Source: Paraburkholderia aspalathi
GTDB lineage: Bacteria; Pseudomonadota; Gammaproteobacteria; Burkholderiales; Burkholderiaceae
Length of the DNA stretch: 64,000 bases
Assembly (NCBI RefSeq): GCF_900116445.1
Contig: NZ_FPBH01000034.1
Location: 33,158-97,157 of the forward strand
Direction of reading: 5' to 3'
The notes under the pieces: generated by a model
Databases searched by the model: none
Told to the model about the DNA's origin: nothing
Seen by the model: only the letters and a program-made list of their open reading frames with translations
Part shown: piece by piece, positions 61,459-64,000 of the stretch
How the letters are laid out: the number at the start of each line of letters is the position of its first letter
Position numbering within the stretch: position 1 is the first letter of the stretch
Program-made: the position numbers and the translations under genes

Positions 61459-62115
61459 ATGAGCCTGCGCATCCTCCTCGCCGACGACCACGCGGTGGTT
61501 CGCCAGGGCGTCCGCCAGTTGCTGCTCGACCGCGGCGTGGCGCGCGAAGTCACCGAGGCGGAAACCGGCGCCGAAGCGCTCGAAGCCGTTGCGCAACGCA
61601 ACTATGACGTGGTGCTGCTCGACATTTCGCTGCCGGACATGAATGGCGTCGAAGTGCTCAAGCGTTTGAAGCGCAAAGCACCGCGCGTGGCCGTACTGAT
61701 GTTCTCGATGTACCGCGAGGACCAGTACGCCGTGCGCGCGCTGAAGGCCGGCGCCGCCGGCTACCTGTCGAAGACGGTCGACGCCGCGCAGATGATCGGC
61801 GCGATCCAGCAGGTCGCCGCGGGCCGCAAATACGTCAGCCCGGCCATGGCCGAAGCGCTGGCGGACTATGTCTCCTTCGACGGCGAACAATTGCCGCACG
61901 AAAAGCTCTCGGATCGCGAATACCAGACGCTATGCATGCTCGCGTCCGGCAAGCGGCTGACGGATATCGCCATAACGTTATCGCTGTCGGTGAAGACGGT
62001 CAGCGTGTACCGCACCCGGCTGCTCGAAAAGATGAAGCTGCGCAATAACGCCGAGCTGACCTTCTATGTGATGAGCAACCGCCTCGTCGACTTGAATCCA
62101 GCGATGGCCGGTTGA
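61459..62115 (+). CDS. NarL/FixJ-family response regulator
   Basis: 218 residues. The receiver domain has the acidic pocket LLADDHAVVRQG, phosphoacceptor Asp55 in LLDISLPDMNG, and Lys in LSKTVDAAQ. The C-terminal LuxR-type helix-turn-helix is LSDREYQTLCMLASGKRLTD and the following SLSVKTVSVYRTRLLEKM. It starts ten bases after the kinase stop and should bind DNA as a dimer after phosphotransfer from the kinase. Targets cannot be read here. Confidence 0.94.
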   Translation: MSLRILLADDHAVVRQGVRQLLLDRGVAREVTEAETGAEALEAVAQRNYDVVLLDISLPDMNGVEVLKRLKRKAPRVAVLMFSMYREDQYAVRALKAGAAGYLSKTVDAAQMIGAIQQVAAGRKYVSPAMAEALADYVSFDGEQLPHEKLSDREYQTLCMLASGKRLTDIAITLSLSVKTVSVYRTRLLEKMKLRNNAELTFYVMSNRLVDLNPAMAG

Positions 62116-62401
62116 AGCTTTCTTCCCCAGATAGCTAAATAGCGTCCGCCCAGCGCCAGTGTTCGATCGCACGAGCGCGATTTCACCCGATGGGGCATGC
62201 AGCGCGCGAAAGCCTTCCCACCACGCGATGTGCTCAGACAAACGGCACGCCCAAATCGCTTTCATCAGGCATTTTTTGCCTCCCCTTCAAACGCTAAAAA
62301 CACCGTCCCAAAATGGTGCAAAGGCGCGCATCCGCTAAAATCGCGGGTTTCCCCTGACATTCGGCGCGCAAGATGCGTGCACTACTGGAGACCCACCGCC
62401 A

Positions 62402-63793
62402 ATGTCCCTGTTTCGTAAAAAGAGCGTCGAGCACATGATCGCCGCGAGCGCTCAGAACGCCGGCTTGAAGAAAGCGCTTGGCGCGCTCGATCTGACTTTC
62501 CTCGGCGTCGGCGCCATTATCGGCACCGGCATTTTCGTGCTGACCGGCACGGGCGCGGTTCAAGCCGGCCCGGCGCTGATGGTGTCGTTCCTGATCGCGG
62601 CGATTGCCTGCGGGTTCGCCGCGCTCGCCTATGCCGAGTTCGCCTCGACGATTCCGGTTGCGGGTTCCATCTACACGTATTCGTACGCGACGCTCGGCGA
62701 ACTGGCTGCGTGGATCATCGGCTGGGACTTGATGCTTGAGTATGGGCTGGCAACGTCGGCGGTATCGGTCGGCTGGTCGGGCTATCTGCAATCGTTGTTG
62801 TCGGGCTTCGGCGTGAGCTTGCCGGTTGCGCTGACGGCGGCGCCGGGCGCTTTGCCTGGGCACGAGACATGGTTCAACCTGCCGGCTTTCCTCGTGATGA
62901 TGGCGATTACGGCGCTGTTGTCGCTTGGCGTGCGTGAATCCGCGCGGATCAACAACATCATGGTGGCGATCAAGGTGATCGTGGTGCTGCTGGTGATCGG
63001 CGTGGGCGTTTTCCACGTGACGCCGGCGAACTGGCATCCGTTCATGCCGAACGGCTGGAACGGCGTGTTCGGCGCGGCGGCGGTGATGTTCTTCGCGTTC
63101 ATCGGGTTCGATTCGGTGTCTTCCGCGGCGGAGGAAGTGAAGGATCCGAAGCGAGATTTGCCGATCGGGATCATTGCATCGCTGGGCGTGTGCGCGGTGC
63201 TGTACGTCGCGGTGGCGGCGGTGGTCACGGGCATCGTGCCGTCGGCGCAGTTCGCGAACATTTCGCATCCGGTGTCGTACGCGTTGCAGGTGGCGGGTCA
63301 GAAGTGGGTAGCGGGCTTTATCGACCTTGGCGCCGTGCTGGGCATGCTGACGGTGATTCTGGTGATGGCGTATGGCCAGACGCGCGTGATTTTCGCGATG
63401 TCGCGGGATGGGTTGTTGCCGGCGCGGCTTTCCCGGGTGCATCCGAAGTATGCGACGCCGTTCTTTACGACATGGCTGGTGGGGATTTTCTTCGGGTTGA
63501 TTGGCGCGCTGGTGCCGTTGAATGTGCTGGCTGAGCTGATCAATATCGGCACGTTGGCTGCGTTTTCGATGGTGTCGATTGCGGTGCTGGTTTTGCGGAA
63601 GACGCATCCTGAGTTGCCGCGGGCATTCCGGTGTCCTGGTGTACCGGTGGTGCCGGTGTTGGCTGTCGCTTCTTGTTTGTTTTTGATGGTGAATCTCCAG
63701 GCTGTTACCTGGGTGGCGTTTGTGGTTTGGTTGTTGATTGGGATGGTTATTTATTTTGGTTATTCGCGGCGGCATTCCAAGTTGGCGAAATAA
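62402..63793 (+). CDS. APC-family amino acid permease (cationic/neutral amino acid transporter type)
   Basis: 463 residues with about 12-14 membrane helices. The N-terminus FLGVGAIIGTGIFVLTGT is the Gly-rich first helix of the CAT/YfnA branch of APC transporters. A further conserved patch is FFAFIGFDSVSSAAEEVKDPKRDLP near 240-265. Proton- or exchange-driven amino acid uptake across the inner membrane is expected. The last 400 bases of the gene use T at third positions far more than the rest of the window, a compositional drift that continues into the right flank. Confidence 0.92.
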   Translation: MSLFRKKSVEHMIAASAQNAGLKKALGALDLTFLGVGAIIGTGIFVLTGTGAVQAGPALMVSFLIAAIACGFAALAYAEFASTIPVAGSIYTYSYATLGELAAWIIGWDLMLEYGLATSAVSVGWSGYLQSLLSGFGVSLPVALTAAPGALPGHETWFNLPAFLVMMAITALLSLGVRESARINNIMVAIKVIVVLLVIGVGVFHVTPANWHPFMPNGWNGVFGAAAVMFFAFIGFDSVSSAAEEVKDPKRDLPIGIIASLGVCAVLYVAVAAVVTGIVPSAQFANISHPVSYALQVAGQKWVAGFIDLGAVLGMLTVILVMAYGQTRVIFAMSRDGLLPARLSRVHPKYATPFFTTWLVGIFFGLIGALVPLNVLAELINIGTLAAFSMVSIAVLVLRKTHPELPRAFRCPGVPVVPVLAVASCLFLMVNLQAVTWVAFVVWLLIGMVIYFGYSRRHSKLAK

Positions 63794-63890
63794 AGGTTTT
63801 GAGGTTTTTTGCCTGCGCGGCGCTTTTTGGCCGTGTTCTTAGGGCTTTGGCTTCTCCTTGATCTGGCTTTGGTGCCTTTCCTTGAATTGT

Positions 63891-64000
63891 TAGTGGTCTA
63901 TTAGTGTTGCCCCTGTGCGGGGCGGCACTGTAGTGGTCAAGTAAACCTGGACACCCGGAAAGGGGAATATTTAAAAAAGTGAAGCTTCGCATCGTGCCGG
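63891..64000. mobile_element. Possible terminus of an insertion sequence at the right edge
   Basis: TAGTGGTC at 63891-63898 is repeated at 63931-63938, and the second copy continues as CAAGTAAACCTGGACACC, which looks like a transposon end of the IS3 type. A hairpin (GCCCC-TGTGC-GGGGC) lies between the copies. The element body, if any, is beyond the window, so this is a guess from appearance. Confidence 0.3.

Overview
The window looks like a chromosomal segment of a betaproteobacterium of the Burkholderia/Paraburkholderia group. The grounds are high GC with GC-ending codons, a KirBac-type potassium channel, a short H-NS protein of the BpH3/HvrA kind, a fused indolepyruvate oxidoreductase, a HiPIP, and the gene order rsmI / yraN / diaA(gmhA-like) / dolP. 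It carries about 50 protein genes and one tRNA (Ala, CGC). No CRISPR array, prophage or complete insertion sequence is visible. The only hint of a mobile element is at the extreme right edge.

Layout. 1-3.7 kb: the end of a sugar operon (AGE-family isomerase plus PfkB kinase), two small possibly related hypothetical proteins and a Kir channel. 3.9-7.5 kb: a single-chain indolepyruvate ferredoxin oxidoreductase. 7.5-13 kb: CutC, an EAL phosphodiesterase, a CPA1 Na+/H+ antiporter and a UraA-type permease. 13-21.5 kb: two methyl-accepting chemotaxis proteins flank a membrane diguanylate cyclase, two Rossmann oxidoreductases and a TetR regulator. One chemoreceptor gene has a close match to a FliA promoter. 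21.5-25.4 kb: a periplasmic molybdenum hydroxylase (two subunits) divergent from an AraC regulator, with a 21-bp-period direct repeat between them. 25.5-31.7 kb: tRNA-Ala, the envelope block cytochrome c / dolP / diaA / yraN divergent from rsmI, then rlpA and an MBL-hydrolase/exonuclease pair. 31.8-36.5 kb: Lrp regulator, CDF metal transporter, H-NS, HugZ-like protein and an MFS transporter. 36.7-38.3 kb: a highly repetitive lipoprotein. 38.4-49.7 kb: JmjC-like oxygenase, LivK-type binding protein, nitronate monooxygenase, dienelactone hydrolase, amidase with a convergent MHS transporter, HiPIP, an FAD oxidoreductase and an orphan AAA ATPase. 50-59 kb: a secreted protein, an EEP nuclease, then a sugar regulon (aldose epimerase, LacI regulator, YtfQ-YtfR-YtfT-YjfF type ABC importer). 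59.4-63.8 kb: ferredoxin-NADP reductase, a soluble histidine kinase / NarL-type regulator pair and an APC permease.

How the genes work together. The clearest functional unit is the galactofuranose/aldose regulon at 51.3-58.8 kb. Three copies of an ATATTATTAGT element sit exactly where operators of the LacI protein would be expected. The second is the AraC / molybdenum-hydroxylase pair with its tandem operator. The diguanylate cyclase, EAL phosphodiesterase and chemoreceptors form a scattered motility and c-di-GMP set. Possibly new items are a plus-strand intrinsic terminator with no cognate gene (candidate sRNA near 15.0 kb), the repeat-rich lipoprotein, and the orphan AAA ATPase followed by stable hairpins. 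I see no clearly new defence or secretion system. Most of the window is ordinary core and accessory metabolism. All functional names rest on reading motifs and remembered family members; no database search was run.
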